64,000 nucleotides of DNA from Halopseudomonas pelagia CL-AP6 (GCF_000410875.1 NZ_AROI01000005.1:1-64000), one strand, 5' to 3'. Counted from the stretch's first letter, positions 25,376-34,227 are shown. Numbers and translations: made by a program. The notes: generated by a model from the sequence alone, not told the origin.

Positions 25376-25738
25376 GTGAATAATGAGCTAAGGACGTTCT
25401 ATCAAGCAGAGCTGGCTGCAGCTACGGACGCCGCGCATCAGTCCGACTTCGCCACGGCGTTCAGCCACCTCGAACGTGCACATATCCTGAGCCAGAAGTT
25501 CGCGTTCGCGCACGCCGCAACGCATATACGTATGCTGCGGCTTGGCTGGCGCACACGTGATGCCCGCGAGATATTCGGACAATTGACTCGTGCTGCCGCT
25601 GCGCTGGTGTTTTCGCGAATCTGGGTGCCCCTCGGCAATACAGGCCGAGCCAGCGTAAGCCCGTTTGAGCCGATGCATGTTCCAGAAGACCTGGCCAATA
25701 TATTGAGGAGCACAAAGCGCGACAATCGAAGTTCCTGA
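25376..25738 (+). CDS. DUF3703 protein, copy 1
   Basis: A 120-residue helical soluble protein of the DUF3703 family, whose function is unknown. Family marks are LERAHILSQKF, HAATHIRMLRLGWRTRDAREI, WVPLGNTGRASVSPFEPM and PEDL. It starts with GTG behind AGGAGG. The repeated HxxxH-type pattern could bind metal. The family clusters with metal exporters and MerR regulators; the second copy in this window at 33332-33679 shares all these blocks. Confidence 0.8.
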   Translation: MNNELRTFYQAELAAATDAAHQSDFATAFSHLERAHILSQKFAFAHAATHIRMLRLGWRTRDAREIFGQLTRAAAALVFSRIWVPLGNTGRASVSPFEPMHVPEDLANILRSTKRDNRSS

Positions 25739-25823
25739 GTGGAGCCATTCTATCCACCCCAACATCAAACACATTTTCTACGTGAAGACCCCCTTGCGTG
25801 TGGCTTGGCGCAAATGAGTGATT

Positions 25824-26586
25824 TCAGCCGTTGCTGCTGATACTCCCCAGCCCTGCCGAAACGAAAGTGAACACGACGAAACCACCCGTGAACGCAACGA
25901 TCGAACCTTTGGTATCCGCGTTGGCATCGTGACCTTCACTCAACATGTCCTCGACTGCCGCTACGGTTAACAGACCTGCGGTGACAGTTAGCGCGATCAT
26001 CTTGAGCGTTTCACTCTGGCCTCGCAGACCATAATAAGCGAGGATGGCAGCGCCCAGCACCGGAACGAAAAAGAACGTGGAAAGCGCCATCCGCTGTAGC
26101 CGAGGGATACCCTTGTCTTTCATGTTCGCCATTGTGGCGTAACCTTCAGGAAAGTCCGCCAGCACTTGCCCCAGCGCAAGAACTACCGCCATCGACATCG
26201 CCACTGCAGAACCGGCCCCGATCAAAAGCCCGTCACTGAAGAGATCAATAGACACGGCGATATAGATCATCCACATGCCGCGGTTTTTCGCGCGCGCTCC
26301 GCCCTGCGATTGCTGGATCTTGTCGACCAAACTTTCGATCACAATATAAGCACTACCACCGACGCCAAACGCAATTCCGACCGTCCAGCCCGACAGTACG
26401 GCCAATACCTCCGGCATCAACTCGACAGAAACGACTGCCAGAACGATGCCGGATGCCGGATGCCGCATGCAGTGCTTTGTTCAGCCGCCTGCCTGGCGTA
26501 CGCGTGAATTCGGCTACCAGGCCACCAGTCAGGTTTCCAATAGCAGGTAGTAGTGCGAGACCTATCACTGACCATATGTCACTCAT
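25824..26586 (-). pseudogene. ZIP-family metal transporter, frameshifted by a 7-bp repeat
   Basis: The N-terminal part (from ATG 26586: MSDIWSVIGLALLPAIGNLTGG ... KALHAASGI, given as pattern only) and the rest (ASGIVLAVVSVELMPEVLAV to SISSNG) are in different frames. Together they make a roughly 250-residue ZIP transporter with HAASGI and the metal-site helices SIDLFSDGLLIG and DFPEGYATM. The break lies in three tandem copies of GATGCCG (26445-26465); two copies would restore the frame. In its present state only an N-terminal fragment is made, or a shorter protein from ATG 26468. Confidence 0.85.
26445..26465. repeat. Three tandem 7-bp repeats inside the ZIP gene
   Basis: GATGCCG is present three times in a row. 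A heptamer repeat changes the reading frame with each gain or loss, so slippage could switch the transporter on (two or five copies) or off (three). Confidence 0.9.
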
Positions 26587-26639
26587 ATCAACCTCGAAGC
26601 AAGGTAGGTGCTAGTTCCAAGCATGCTCTAGGACCTTTC

Positions 26640-26670
26640 TTGACCCTCTGTCCGGTAGAGAGTTCCTACT
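26640..26670 (+). promoter_or_regulatory. MerR-type promoter ahead of a decayed transporter
   Basis: TTGACC (26640-26645), a 19-bp spacer with dyad CTCTGTCCGGTAGAGAG, then a poor -10 (CCTACT). The long spacer with central dyad is the mark of promoters activated by MerR-family proteins. It resembles the sites at 33709-33739 and 34228-34258 and precedes the CDF remnant. Confidence 0.6.
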
Positions 26671-26703
26671 ACTACTTTTGGGTTTGATGGTCCGGAGGTG
26701 TGA

Positions 26704-27150
26704 ATGTATAAAGCTTGTGGGGACGCGGGCGGCTGCGGTAACGGGTAAGTGACTCCTCACCCGAATAGCTCTTCATCGACCGGCAGGTCGATCAGTATCT
26801 ATGACGTGCTTAAGCTCGATTGCCCCTCGGTGGAGCGATTGATACGTCTTGCTCTGAGCAGCTTCGACGAAATCTGCAGCTTGGCTTTTAATCTGGTGGA
26901 TGGTCATTCAACGACTTTGCACAACGGCTCGGACGACGCTATCACGAACGAACCTTTGCCCTCAGACTAAGAGCATCTCTGAGAAAAATCGAGATGCGGC
27001 TTGTGAAGATAGTCGGGCCACCGAGGACTCAGCTTATTCAGGCGCCGAAAAACATGTGCGCTCGGCGTGTTGCTAGGATTAATGCATCTATGTTTGTCGC
27101 CGAGCTGGCTACCGGTTTGATAGCCCATTCCGTTGGATTGATTGCTGATT
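26704..27150 (+). pseudogene. Decayed CDF transporter with N-terminal metal-binding domain
   Basis: Pieces in different frames align with the intact transporter at 34292-35185. They are a Cys-rich start (MYKACGDAGGCGNG, then stop), KLDCPSVERLIRLALSSFDEI matching KMDCPSEERMIRLALNGFPEL, and later RINASMFVAELATGLIAHS followed by VGLIAD and a stop. Everything after helix 2 is missing; the 346-bp repeat follows within 12 bp. It is a truncated and frameshifted copy of the same gene-promoter unit. Confidence 0.82.
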
Positions 27151-27160
27151 GAGCTCCTAG

Positions 27161-27506
27161 ACGGCCATGCCGTCGGTCGGTAGCGCCGCATGGACGGGTT
27201 GTTTGCTTCGGTTGCAGGCAGACCTGTCGTCGGACTGTGTTCTAACAGGTCTGAAGAGGTTCGGGTTGTATCTACGCTTGAACCGATGGCGGCTATGCAC
27301 CGCGTTTTCGACTTGCAAGGAGCCTGACCTTCGCGGACGCAAACTGCCTGTGACCCGGCCAGATTGCGGAGTGCTGGAAGGCAAACGTTCGGCTATTGCT
27401 TGCAGAATTGTAATTGTTTGGAAGTGATACAAATGTAATAAAGGCGGTCCAATCAGCTGAATGTTGCGGTCTAACGATTCCCGCTAACGTCCGGTGCGCT
27501 TGAGAA
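27161..27506. repeat. 346-bp duplicated segment, copy A
   Basis: This is colinear over its whole length with 35472-35817, with scattered substitutions and no net length change; I estimate roughly 90 percent identity by eye. Both copies follow a CDF gene. Copy B leads into the Cu ATPase gene, whereas copy A leads into unrelated sequence. It contains no convincing gene on either strand. The last 100 bp are AT-rich (around GAAGTGATACAAATGT) and may hold a promoter. Confidence 0.9.
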
Positions 27507-27639
27507 ATTGTTTGCAGTCATGGAGTAGAACCCGATAAGCAATGATGTTCTGGCAAAAATAGAGGAGAGTAGCTACATGATGCAGCAATATAGGACGGAA
27601 AGCTGTGGACGGAGCACGTGCTCTGGACGCTAGCCAGGG

Positions 27640-27805
27640 CGGTGTATTTTTTCGATCTGGCGCATCTGACAGCGCGCCGGATATCCAGGCTGGCACGGCA
27701 TTCTGATAATCGTACCCGCCGGCAACCTGGTCTGCTTATTATATAGCGTTTGCGTCCTGGCCGACCGAAAAAACCGGTCTCGCGGGTTTAAACAAAATAT
27801 CATTG
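27640..27805 (+). pseudogene. Remnant of a small membrane-protein gene
   Basis: In one frame it reads SIWRI, stop, QRAGYPGWHGILIIVPAGNL and onward. This matches [24 protein letters not shown] of the small protein at 4505-4732, with TGA in place of the first Cys. Only the second half of the gene is recognisable and no start is left, so it is a decayed paralogue. Confidence 0.6.
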
Positions 27806-28443
27806 AAGTATCACCCACATACAAGAGGCTGAAAATGCCGCGCCCCTTGGTGAGTAGCCGAAATATAATGCTTCGCTCAGCATTTCAATAAGCGCCATTT
27901 CACACAAATATTGTAGACTTTAACGAACTTTCTGATGATAGCTTGTATTCGCTTGGTATTCAGACCGTCCAGGGTGTTCTGATGACCGAAGGCAAATTCG
28001 AGAGGAATAACGGCGGATTCTTCAGGCCTTGGTCAGTCTAGGCTTCTCGGATTGGGCCGCGGTTACCGAATTGTACGCGCATCGGTAATTCCATTGGCAC
28101 TGCCCTCGCCGCGAGGCGCAGCCCGAGCGGCGTGCGCGTGACCTAGTGATGGGTCTTCTATATTCGGCGGCAATTCATTGATATCTCCACGGCGGGCCAT
28201 CACAATCACCACCGATTCATTTCCGGGTCCGGTCGTTGAGTTATGAGTAGGTAGCAATGTGTTGTTGCGCGTACACAATCATCTGGAGGAGTCGATGTCA
28301 GTTTACTCGCACGGAATCCTGCAATGGGTTGATGGGCCTGAGTTGAGCGGAGCAAGAAGACATGCGCTACAGGCTTGATCTTGGCTTTGGAGGCGAGAGC
28401 ATTGGATGATAAGTGTGCACTAACCTCCGACCTAACCTGGGGA
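27806..28443. other. Long stretch without a supported gene
   Basis: Several short open frames occur on both strands but none has a ribosome site, a family pattern or a plausible composition. It lies between decayed genes and lnt and is probably residue of deleted genes. Confidence 0.5.
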
Positions 28444-29937
28444 ATGCGCTGCAACACGTTTCTAAAAAGGGTGATGGCTTTGCTAGCCGGAGGCACCATG
28501 CCGCTTGCATTTGCTCCTGTGGGTTGGGCATGGATTGCAGTGATTGCTCTCGCCGCACTATTTGTCCTGGTCTCGCAACCTTCAAGACGTCAGGCGCTAT
28601 GGTCGGCTTACCTATTTGGTCTTGGTTACTTCGGAGTTGGTGTCTCCTGGGTCTACATCAGCATCAGCCAGTACGGCAATGGGATCGTGGTAGCAGTTAC
28701 CGCCACAGCGGCCCTAGTCTCGCTGTTAGCTCTCTTCCCATGGGGCGTTGTGTATCTCGTACGCCGTCTGCAACTCGAGATGGATGCGACGGCGCTTTGG
28801 TTGGGGCTACCAGCGGCATGGGTCCTGAGTGAATGGGTGCGCACCTGGTTTTTAACCGGCTTTCCTTGGCTTTTACTTGGGTACAGCCAGACCGACACCA
28901 CCCTTGCCATTATCGCTCCTGTCTTTGGCGTTCTTGGCGTGAGCTTTCTGGTGGCCTTACTCGCTGGCGGGCTTGCGTGGGTTATTTTGGGCTTAAGCCT
29001 GTGCCGTGCGACGGTAGGAGCTGCCGTTTTAATCGTTACTCTCGCCGGCTTGCAGCTTCTGGATCGGGATTGGACGCAGCCAGCCGCCGACCCTATTAGT
29101 ATTGCCCTCTTGCAAGGAAACATTCCGCAAGACAGGAAATGGGACCCGGATTCCCAGGTCATCACACTTGAGCGCTATCAGGCGCTTACAAAGCGGCATC
29201 TCGGGGCCGATATGGTGCTTTGGCCAGAAACGGCAATCCCGATGTGGCATGACCAGGCCAAAAAATATCTTGCTGAGCTTGAGGCCTTAGCCGATCAAGC
29301 AGGCACCTCATTAATGATTGGGGTCCCGGTCCGTGAGACGGATGGCCGCGCCTATAATGCTGTGGTAAGCCTCTCCGATCCCTCAGGCTTCTACTACAAA
29401 CGCCACTTGGTGCCCTTCGGTGAGTATGTTCCGTTTCGGGAGTTTTTAGGTTCCGCCCTCGACGTGCTCGGGACGCCCATGTCCGATTTCACACCGGGAC
29501 GAGAAGCACATGTACTGAATATAGCAGGGGTGGCTGTAGGGGCGCTCATCTGCTACGAGGCGGTCTTTGGCTCAGAAGTCACGGAACTTCTGCCCGAAGC
29601 ACAGCTGCTGGCAAATGTCAGCAACGATGCCTGGTTCGGCCGTTCAATCGGGCCTCTCCAGCACTTCCAAATGGTCCGCATGCGTGCCATCGAAACCGGA
29701 CGTGACCTACTGCGAGCTACTAACACGGGTGTCACAGCAGCTGTCAGCTACGAGGGAGAGATCCTTGCACGAGCTCCTCAGTTCCGCGTAGCTAGCCTCA
29801 GTGCGAAAGTGACCCCCCGAACTGGCGCTACCCCTTATGTGCGCTGGCAGGATTGGCCTATCCTCGGCGCGATCGCACTCGTACTTGGTTTGCTCCTACT
29901 TCGTCGAATTCGGAGGTATCATCGGTTAAATACATGA
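28444..29937 (+). CDS. lnt: Apolipoprotein N-acyltransferase, accessory copy
   Basis: About 498 residues. Eight N- and C-terminal membrane helices surround a periplasmic nitrilase-like domain. The catalytic triad can be read: Glu in VLWPETAIP, Lys in YYKRHLVPFGEYVP, Cys in GALICYEAVFG. The enzyme adds the third acyl chain to lipoproteins in the inner membrane. The N terminus KRVMALLAGGTMPLAFAP is the usual first helix. The start is chosen at ATG 28444; 28474 is possible. As an island copy near lspA it is likely additional to the chromosomal gene, and it suggests a lipoprotein-dependent step in metal tolerance. Confidence 0.9.
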   Translation: MRCNTFLKRVMALLAGGTMPLAFAPVGWAWIAVIALAALFVLVSQPSRRQALWSAYLFGLGYFGVGVSWVYISISQYGNGIVVAVTATAALVSLLALFPWGVVYLVRRLQLEMDATALWLGLPAAWVLSEWVRTWFLTGFPWLLLGYSQTDTTLAIIAPVFGVLGVSFLVALLAGGLAWVILGLSLCRATVGAAVLIVTLAGLQLLDRDWTQPAADPISIALLQGNIPQDRKWDPDSQVITLERYQALTKRHLGADMVLWPETAIPMWHDQAKKYLAELEALADQAGTSLMIGVPVRETDGRAYNAVVSLSDPSGFYYKRHLVPFGEYVPFREFLGSALDVLGTPMSDFTPGREAHVLNIAGVAVGALICYEAVFGSEVTELLPEAQLLANVSNDAWFGRSIGPLQHFQMVRMRAIETGRDLLRATNTGVTAAVSYEGEILARAPQFRVASLSAKVTPRTGATPYVRWQDWPILGAIALVLGLLLLRRIRRYHRLNT

Positions 29938-30459
29938 CGGTCACCACTCTCATAGTGGGCAGACTCTATATCGGGGGAGGAGGGGTTGTTCTACCTGTGG
30001 CAACTGGTTTGCAGGAAAAAGGCTCAAAAGCAACCCTGACCGATTCGGTCGATAGAACGCTGCGGCCAAGAGACTGCAAAAGAGCTTATGCGGACCAGGT
30101 GGCGTCCAAGGTTTGGAGGCGATGCGCACCGTAATCGAAAGGCCCTTTTCATGGGAGACTCGCGCCCGCTAGCGTGTAAGAACTAGGAGAGTTGAGCGAG
30201 GTCCGTTGTTGGGAGTATGCGTAAATTTGGCATCCCGGAGAGTGGGCCATGGAAACCGCAGGTTTACCATCGCTGACCAGGAAAAGGCGTTGCCGACACC
30301 ATGATGAGCGTTGCTGCCCGTTTTGTGGTTCGCCCGCCTCAAAATGTGAACGGTGGGCACGTTATCGAACTGCCCAGAGCAAGCAGAACAATCGAAAATA
30401 CTCTGAATCAGTTGTTCGCAGCGATTCCCAAACTGAGTCGTTACCGAGGGTCGTCTTGC
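29938..30459. other. 522-bp stretch without a supported gene
   Basis: Short frames exist, for example a plus-strand reading at 29940-30134 (VTTLIVGRLYIGGGG...), but they have no start context and match no family that I know. I see no terminator or RNA here. Confidence 0.4.
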
Positions 30460-31056
30460 TTATTGTCGCGTGATATCGTCCAGGTTCAGCGCAACGGGCA
30501 GATCGGTCGGTGCTAGACAAACACCCTCATCACTGCAGGCTTGCACCCGTACAATCATTTCGAGCCTGCCTACTTTTTCCAGCACAGCGGTGTGTTTTTC
30601 GTCTGGTCGCAGCCGGATAATTGCACCATCGTCATACACCACAAGGGGGATGTCAGCCAGCACAACGTCACTAACCCGGCCTCGTGGGTACTGCGTCGGA
30701 ATTTCGAGCGCCTGGCCGTTGACCGAAGAGCTTACGACAGTGGGAATCAGGAAGTCCGACGAGGCCGGGTTTGCGTTCACATGCCAGCCCGGCTCAATAT
30801 TCAGTGTCACAACGAAATCACCCTTCCTCCCCACCATTGCTGCCGCTCCTTTCGCAACAGTGACACGGATTTTACCAGCGGAATTTGCCAACCCTGTCCG
30901 GGTCGGGATCGGGATCGGGATCGGGACTTCAGGCTCGGCATGTTCAGTTTGGGCAGCATGAAGATTGTTTCCGTTTCTGTCGGTCATCACGAACGCAGCG
31001 ATCGCAATCACAAATACCACCACTCCAGCCAGTACTCCTTCGCGTCGAATAATCAT
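30460..31056 (-). CDS. Stand-alone DsbD N-terminal-like domain
   Basis: A 198-residue protein with a signal or anchor helix (about 8-24), a short Pro-Ile repeat (VPIPIPIP, from a GGGATC-type DNA repeat at about 30900-30930), and a domain with GWHVNANPASSDFLIPTVV and VRVQACSDEGVCLAPTDLPV. The two cysteines in that last motif correspond to the active pair of DsbD-alpha, which passes electrons to periplasmic partners. In DsbD this domain is fused to the membrane part; here it is a separate gene directly after it. GGAGG precedes the ATG. Confidence 0.82.
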   Translation of the reverse strand: MIIRREGVLAGVVVFVIAIAAFVMTDRNGNNLHAAQTEHAEPEVPIPIPIPTRTGLANSAGKIRVTVAKGAAAMVGRKGDFVVTLNIEPGWHVNANPASSDFLIPTVVSSSVNGQALEIPTQYPRGRVSDVVLADIPLVVYDDGAIIRLRPDEKHTAVLEKVGRLEMIVRVQACSDEGVCLAPTDLPVALNLDDITRQ

Positions 31057-31078
31057 GATCGGCCTCCAGTATTTAAGG

Positions 31079-32266
31079 TTATGGGCTTTTGGTGCGACTT
31101 ATAGCGGCGACCAAGCTGTCTGTGTCAAAAAGCCCCGTGAAACGCGCGATAACGGTGCCGTTGCGGTCAACAACCACCGCGAAGGGTAAGGCCTGCCCGC
31201 CGGTAGCAGTTAATAGCGCGTCTTTTTCAGGGTTGCTTACTGTCACGTCAACTTGTATTGGCACCATTTCGGCGCGCCGCACAGCATCGGCCACCGCGGC
31301 CTCCTTATAGACCGTGCGCTCAAGTATCTTGCAGTTGATGCACCAATCGGCGGTGAACTCCAGCAAATATGGTGTATTTCGGGCTTTTGTCTCCGCCAGT
31401 AGTTTTGCGGAGTAAGGTTGCCAAACGACTTCGTTTCCGCTGCTGCCCGGGGGGGATGAGAATTCAACAGTCATCGCAAGGGCAAGACCTGCCGCCGTTG
31501 TGGCGATCACCCGAACGGTACAACCACCTTGCACGAACCGGCGGGCACCCCAAGCCAGCACTAGTGCCAGCCAAGACCACCATAGCCAGGGATAAACCGC
31601 TTTGGGCACCAGGCTCGCGGTGAAAAAGACGGCTGCGGCCAGCAAGACCAACGCGAGTACTTCTCGAACGGCCAGGCTCCAGGGTCCCGCCTTGGGTAAC
31701 CGGCTCAGCCAATCGGGTTTGAGCATTAATACTGCGTAGGGGAACGACAGTCCGAGGCCGATACTGCCGAATATCCCCATAATTACCGGCGCCGGCTGAG
31801 TAACGGCAAAGGCTAAGACTCCGCCTAGGAAAGGGCCCGCGCAAGGCGCGGCCAAAACAGCACTCAATAACCCCGATAAGAACGGTTCAAAATAGCGCCG
31901 ACCATAGGTAGAGGCGGCGAATGCCGGAATCGGGATGGGTACATCTATCAAGGTGATCACAGCAAACCCGACCAACAACGCGACAAGAGCACCGACGAAC
32001 CCCGTAGACTGAAACAAAGTGCCCCAACTCCACTGCAGAAGTGCGGTCAGCCCGCCCAACGTCAGGAAGAACGCGAGTGTTCCTGCGATGAACGCTAATG
32101 CGGCCAACACGCGGTGCGATCGTTGGCTGCCTGCCTCTCGCAAAATGATCCGGACCTTAATGGGAATTGCAGGCAAAACGCAAGGCGTCAGGTTGAGCAG
32201 CAAACCCGCCACTGTCGCCATTAAGATCTGACCGCCGACGTGTAAAGAGGGAATTTGATCCATCAC
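31079..32266 (-). CDS. dsbD: DsbD membrane and thioredoxin domains (split DsbD/ScsB type)
   Basis: A 395-residue inner-membrane protein. The first helix has TPCVLPAIP and the fourth has APCAGPFLGG, the two redox cysteines of the DsbD-beta core; eight helices end near residue 270. A C-terminal thioredoxin domain has FTADWCINCKILERTVY (CxxC active site) and GGQALPFAVVVDRNG. It moves reducing power from the cytoplasm to the periplasm. It lies 22 bp before the alpha-domain gene, so both halves are coexpressed. The likely role is to repair thiols oxidised or bound by copper or cadmium. Confidence 0.88.
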   Translation of the reverse strand: MMDQIPSLHVGGQILMATVAGLLLNLTPCVLPAIPIKVRIILREAGSQRSHRVLAALAFIAGTLAFFLTLGGLTALLQWSWGTLFQSTGFVGALVALLVGFAVITLIDVPIPIPAFAASTYGRRYFEPFLSGLLSAVLAAPCAGPFLGGVLAFAVTQPAPVIMGIFGSIGLGLSFPYAVLMLKPDWLSRLPKAGPWSLAVREVLALVLLAAAVFFTASLVPKAVYPWLWWSWLALVLAWGARRFVQGGCTVRVIATTAAGLALAMTVEFSSPPGSSGNEVVWQPYSAKLLAETKARNTPYLLEFTADWCINCKILERTVYKEAAVADAVRRAEMVPIQVDVTVSNPEKDALLTATGGQALPFAVVVDRNGTVIARFTGLFDTDSLVAAISRTKSP

Positions 32267-32822
32267 TTAGGTATTCTCAGCCCCTTCCGACGCTTCCTGG
32301 TCGAAGCCCGATCTGTCGCTGCCATTGGCCACTCGCATCCTTAAACAGCACATTTTTCTTGTGCCCATATCTCTTCTCATTATAAACGCCGTTTCTTGAG
32401 CTGCTGGCAAGCGTCAGCAAATGGTAACGATTATCGCATCAATTTAAGGCATGACGCAGAGCTGACATAACGTTGACCTTTTACCCGAAAACCGCACCAG
32501 GCCCGCCGGGGCAACCATGGTTACCTTGCGTCTTCGGTTTATAGTGGTGACTATCATCGGATAGGGCAACCAGCCAGACAGAAAATGCTCGACACCAGCA
32601 CTGACGTGGTGTTTAAGGCCTGCGGCGATGCAGATGGCTGCCCCTGTTTGTATGCCCAACGGGGTTTTAACCGATCCAGCTGAATCGAGGCCCGCAGAAC
32701 TCTGATGCGCCTGATGGTGGTATCACTCCTGATGGCCGGCACGGCCATGAAAAAGATAACGATGCCGTGCCCTATCTAGGCCTTGCCTGCCCAGCGTACC
32801 GTATCCGTTGACGGTGAGCCTT
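32267..32822. other. Intergenic with a possible fragment of a transporter start
   Basis: A 32-codon plus-strand frame at 32585-32683 contains VFKACGDADGCPC, which resembles MYKACGDAGGCGNG at the start of the decayed transporter at 26704. The rest of that gene is absent. Nothing else can be supported in this stretch. Confidence 0.4.
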
Positions 32823-33335
32823 TCATTTTTTGACTCTGCCGGCTTCCGCATTTGGGCTTAGCAAACTGCTCAGGATCAACATGGCGGCGCCACCGACAAT
32901 AGCAATATCTGCCAGGTTAAACGCAGGCCAATGCCAGGACTGCCAATAAAAATCCAGGTAGTCGATTACATGTCCTCGAAGTGCGCGATCAATCAGATTT
33001 CCAACTGCCCCGCCCAAGATAAGGCTATAGCCTAGGGCTTCATTGTTGGGTCGGGGTTTACGAAGTATCAGAGCCAGCACTATCGAAACGACCAAAGCTA
33101 TGACGACGAAGAAGTAACGCTGCCAACCACTTGAGTCTGCCAGGAAACTGAACGCTGCACCGGTATTCCAGAAATGAACCAGATTAAAGAACGAGGTAAG
33201 AGGGATTACGGTGCCGACCGGGAGCGAGCCCGTAATTGCGCTTTTCAACGCTTGGTCGGCCGAGGCAATGGTCAGCGATAGCATCCACAAGAACCAGGGA
33301 GCAACAAAAGATGACCTTCTCGGAGGCGAGCTCAT
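32823..33335 (-). CDS. lspA: Lipoprotein signal peptidase II, accessory copy
   Basis: A 170-residue protein with four membrane helices. The catalytic aspartates are in GGAVGNLIDRALRGHVIDYLDF and AFNLADIAI, and NTGAAFSFL is the second conserved block. It removes signal peptides of lipoproteins at the inner membrane. It overlaps the upstream DUF3703 gene by 4 bp, so the pair is one unit behind the MerR-type promoter at 33709-33739. A signal peptidase in a lead or cadmium operon is known from the pbr operon (PbrC), and this looks like the same association. Confidence 0.92.
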   Translation of the reverse strand: MSSPPRRSSFVAPWFLWMLSLTIASADQALKSAITGSLPVGTVIPLTSFFNLVHFWNTGAAFSFLADSSGWQRYFFVVIALVVSIVLALILRKPRPNNEALGYSLILGGAVGNLIDRALRGHVIDYLDFYWQSWHWPAFNLADIAIVGGAAMLILSSLLSPNAEAGRVKK

Positions 33336-33679
33336 CGCGTTTCTTCTTGAAGAAGTCGCTGCAGCTCAGGTGAAAGGGGCATCGGCGCAAAAGCACTAAC
33401 CCTCGCGCGTTCGCTGTTTCCGAACGGCACCCAGATCTTCGAGAACAGCAGGGCCGCCATGATTCGCGGTACTTGGCTGAGCACCTCCCGAAAGTCGCGC
33501 AACTGCCAGCCGGCCCTCAGCATCAGCCAATGGCTCTGAGCATGAAGAATAGGCATTCGCTGGCTCAATATGTGGGCTCGCTCCAGCCAGGAGAAAGCCT
33601 CGGTTGGCGCCTCTTCATTAAGTGCTTTCCGGGCCTCGCAGAACGCCTCATCAATGGCAATGCCGAGAGCTGTATTCAT
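33332..33679 (-). CDS. DUF3703 protein, copy 2
   Basis: 115 residues; same family as 25376-25738, sharing WLERAHILSQ, HAQSHWLMLRAGWQLRDFREV, KIWVPFGNSERARVSAFAPMPL. The start is placed at ATG 33679 (MNTALGI), 30 bp after the -10 of a MerR-type promoter; an earlier in-frame ATG at 33709 would overlap that promoter. It is translationally coupled to lspA. Function is unknown; regulation by Cd/Pb is likely from the operator. Confidence 0.82.
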   Translation of the reverse strand: MNTALGIAIDEAFCEARKALNEEAPTEAFSWLERAHILSQRMPILHAQSHWLMLRAGWQLRDFREVLSQVPRIMAALLFSKIWVPFGNSERARVSAFAPMPLSPELQRLLQEETR

Positions 33680-33708
33680 CTGGATCTCACTTACGCAGTA
33701 TATGCCCA

Positions 33709-33739
33709 AGTGAACACCCTATAGCCGCTATAGGGTCAA
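33709..33739 (-). promoter_or_regulatory. MerR-type metal-responsive promoter for DUF3703-lspA
   Basis: On the minus strand: TTGACC, a 19-bp spacer holding the near-perfect dyad CCCTATAGCGGCTATAGGG, then TTCACT. This is the classic layout of CadR/PbrR operators, where the regulator untwists the long spacer. It belongs with the regulator at 33784-34191. Confidence 0.82.
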
Positions 33740-33783
33740 GCGCTATGGATTGAGACGACGCAAAAAATGGCTTCATGTCGGAA

Positions 33784-34191
33784 TTACGAAAGAGGTTTGT
33801 CGTCCCCCAGCAGCCCCGAAAGTATCCCGCAGTCCAGGCTTTGTCGTCCGTTATCGCAGCAGCCTCGCAATGTCACCAGCTGGTTTTCGAGAGCCTGTAA
33901 GGATGCGATCTGAGCCCTTACCTGGGTGATATGTCTATCAAGGAGCTCATTGACCGCAACGCAGGGTTGCTGCGGCTGTTCCTGATAGCTTTGCAAAACC
34001 CCAATTTCTTCCAGTGACATTCCAAAAGAGCGGCATCGGCGAATGAACAGCAGTTTGTCCGCATGGTGTGCTTTATAGATTCGATAGCCATTGTCCTGGC
34101 GATTAGGTGGTGGAAGCAGTCCCCGACGTTCATAAAAGCGAATCGTCTGAATGTCCACTCCTGCCTGGTGTGCAAGTTGGCCGATGCGCAT
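33784..34191 (-). CDS. cadR: Cd(II)/Pb(II)-responsive MerR-family regulator (CadR/PbrR type)
   Basis: A 135-residue regulator. The N-terminal winged helix has MRIGQLAHQAGVDIQTIRFYERRGLL; a dimer helix follows. Metal-site cysteines fit the cadmium/lead group: one at the start of the dimer helix (QQPCVAVNELLD) and a C-terminal set, RGCCDNGRQSLDCGIL. It is divergent from the CDF gene across a 100-bp region containing its own operator, and another operator controls the DUF3703-lspA unit behind it. Cd/Pb/Zn specificity is inferred from the cysteines. Confidence 0.88.
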   Translation of the reverse strand: MRIGQLAHQAGVDIQTIRFYERRGLLPPPNRQDNGYRIYKAHHADKLLFIRRCRSFGMSLEEIGVLQSYQEQPQQPCVAVNELLDRHITQVRAQIASLQALENQLVTLRGCCDNGRQSLDCGILSGLLGDDKPLS

Positions 34192-34227
34192 GGTCTGCTC
34201 CTTGGTAAAAAGTCATTGTATCCGGCC

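Noticed and set aside
28063..28278. Minus-strand 71-codon frame
   Set aside because: No start context, no family pattern, in a stretch of decayed sequence.
29853..30134. Plus-strand 93-codon frame after lnt
   Set aside because: It begins inside lnt in another frame and resembles no known protein.
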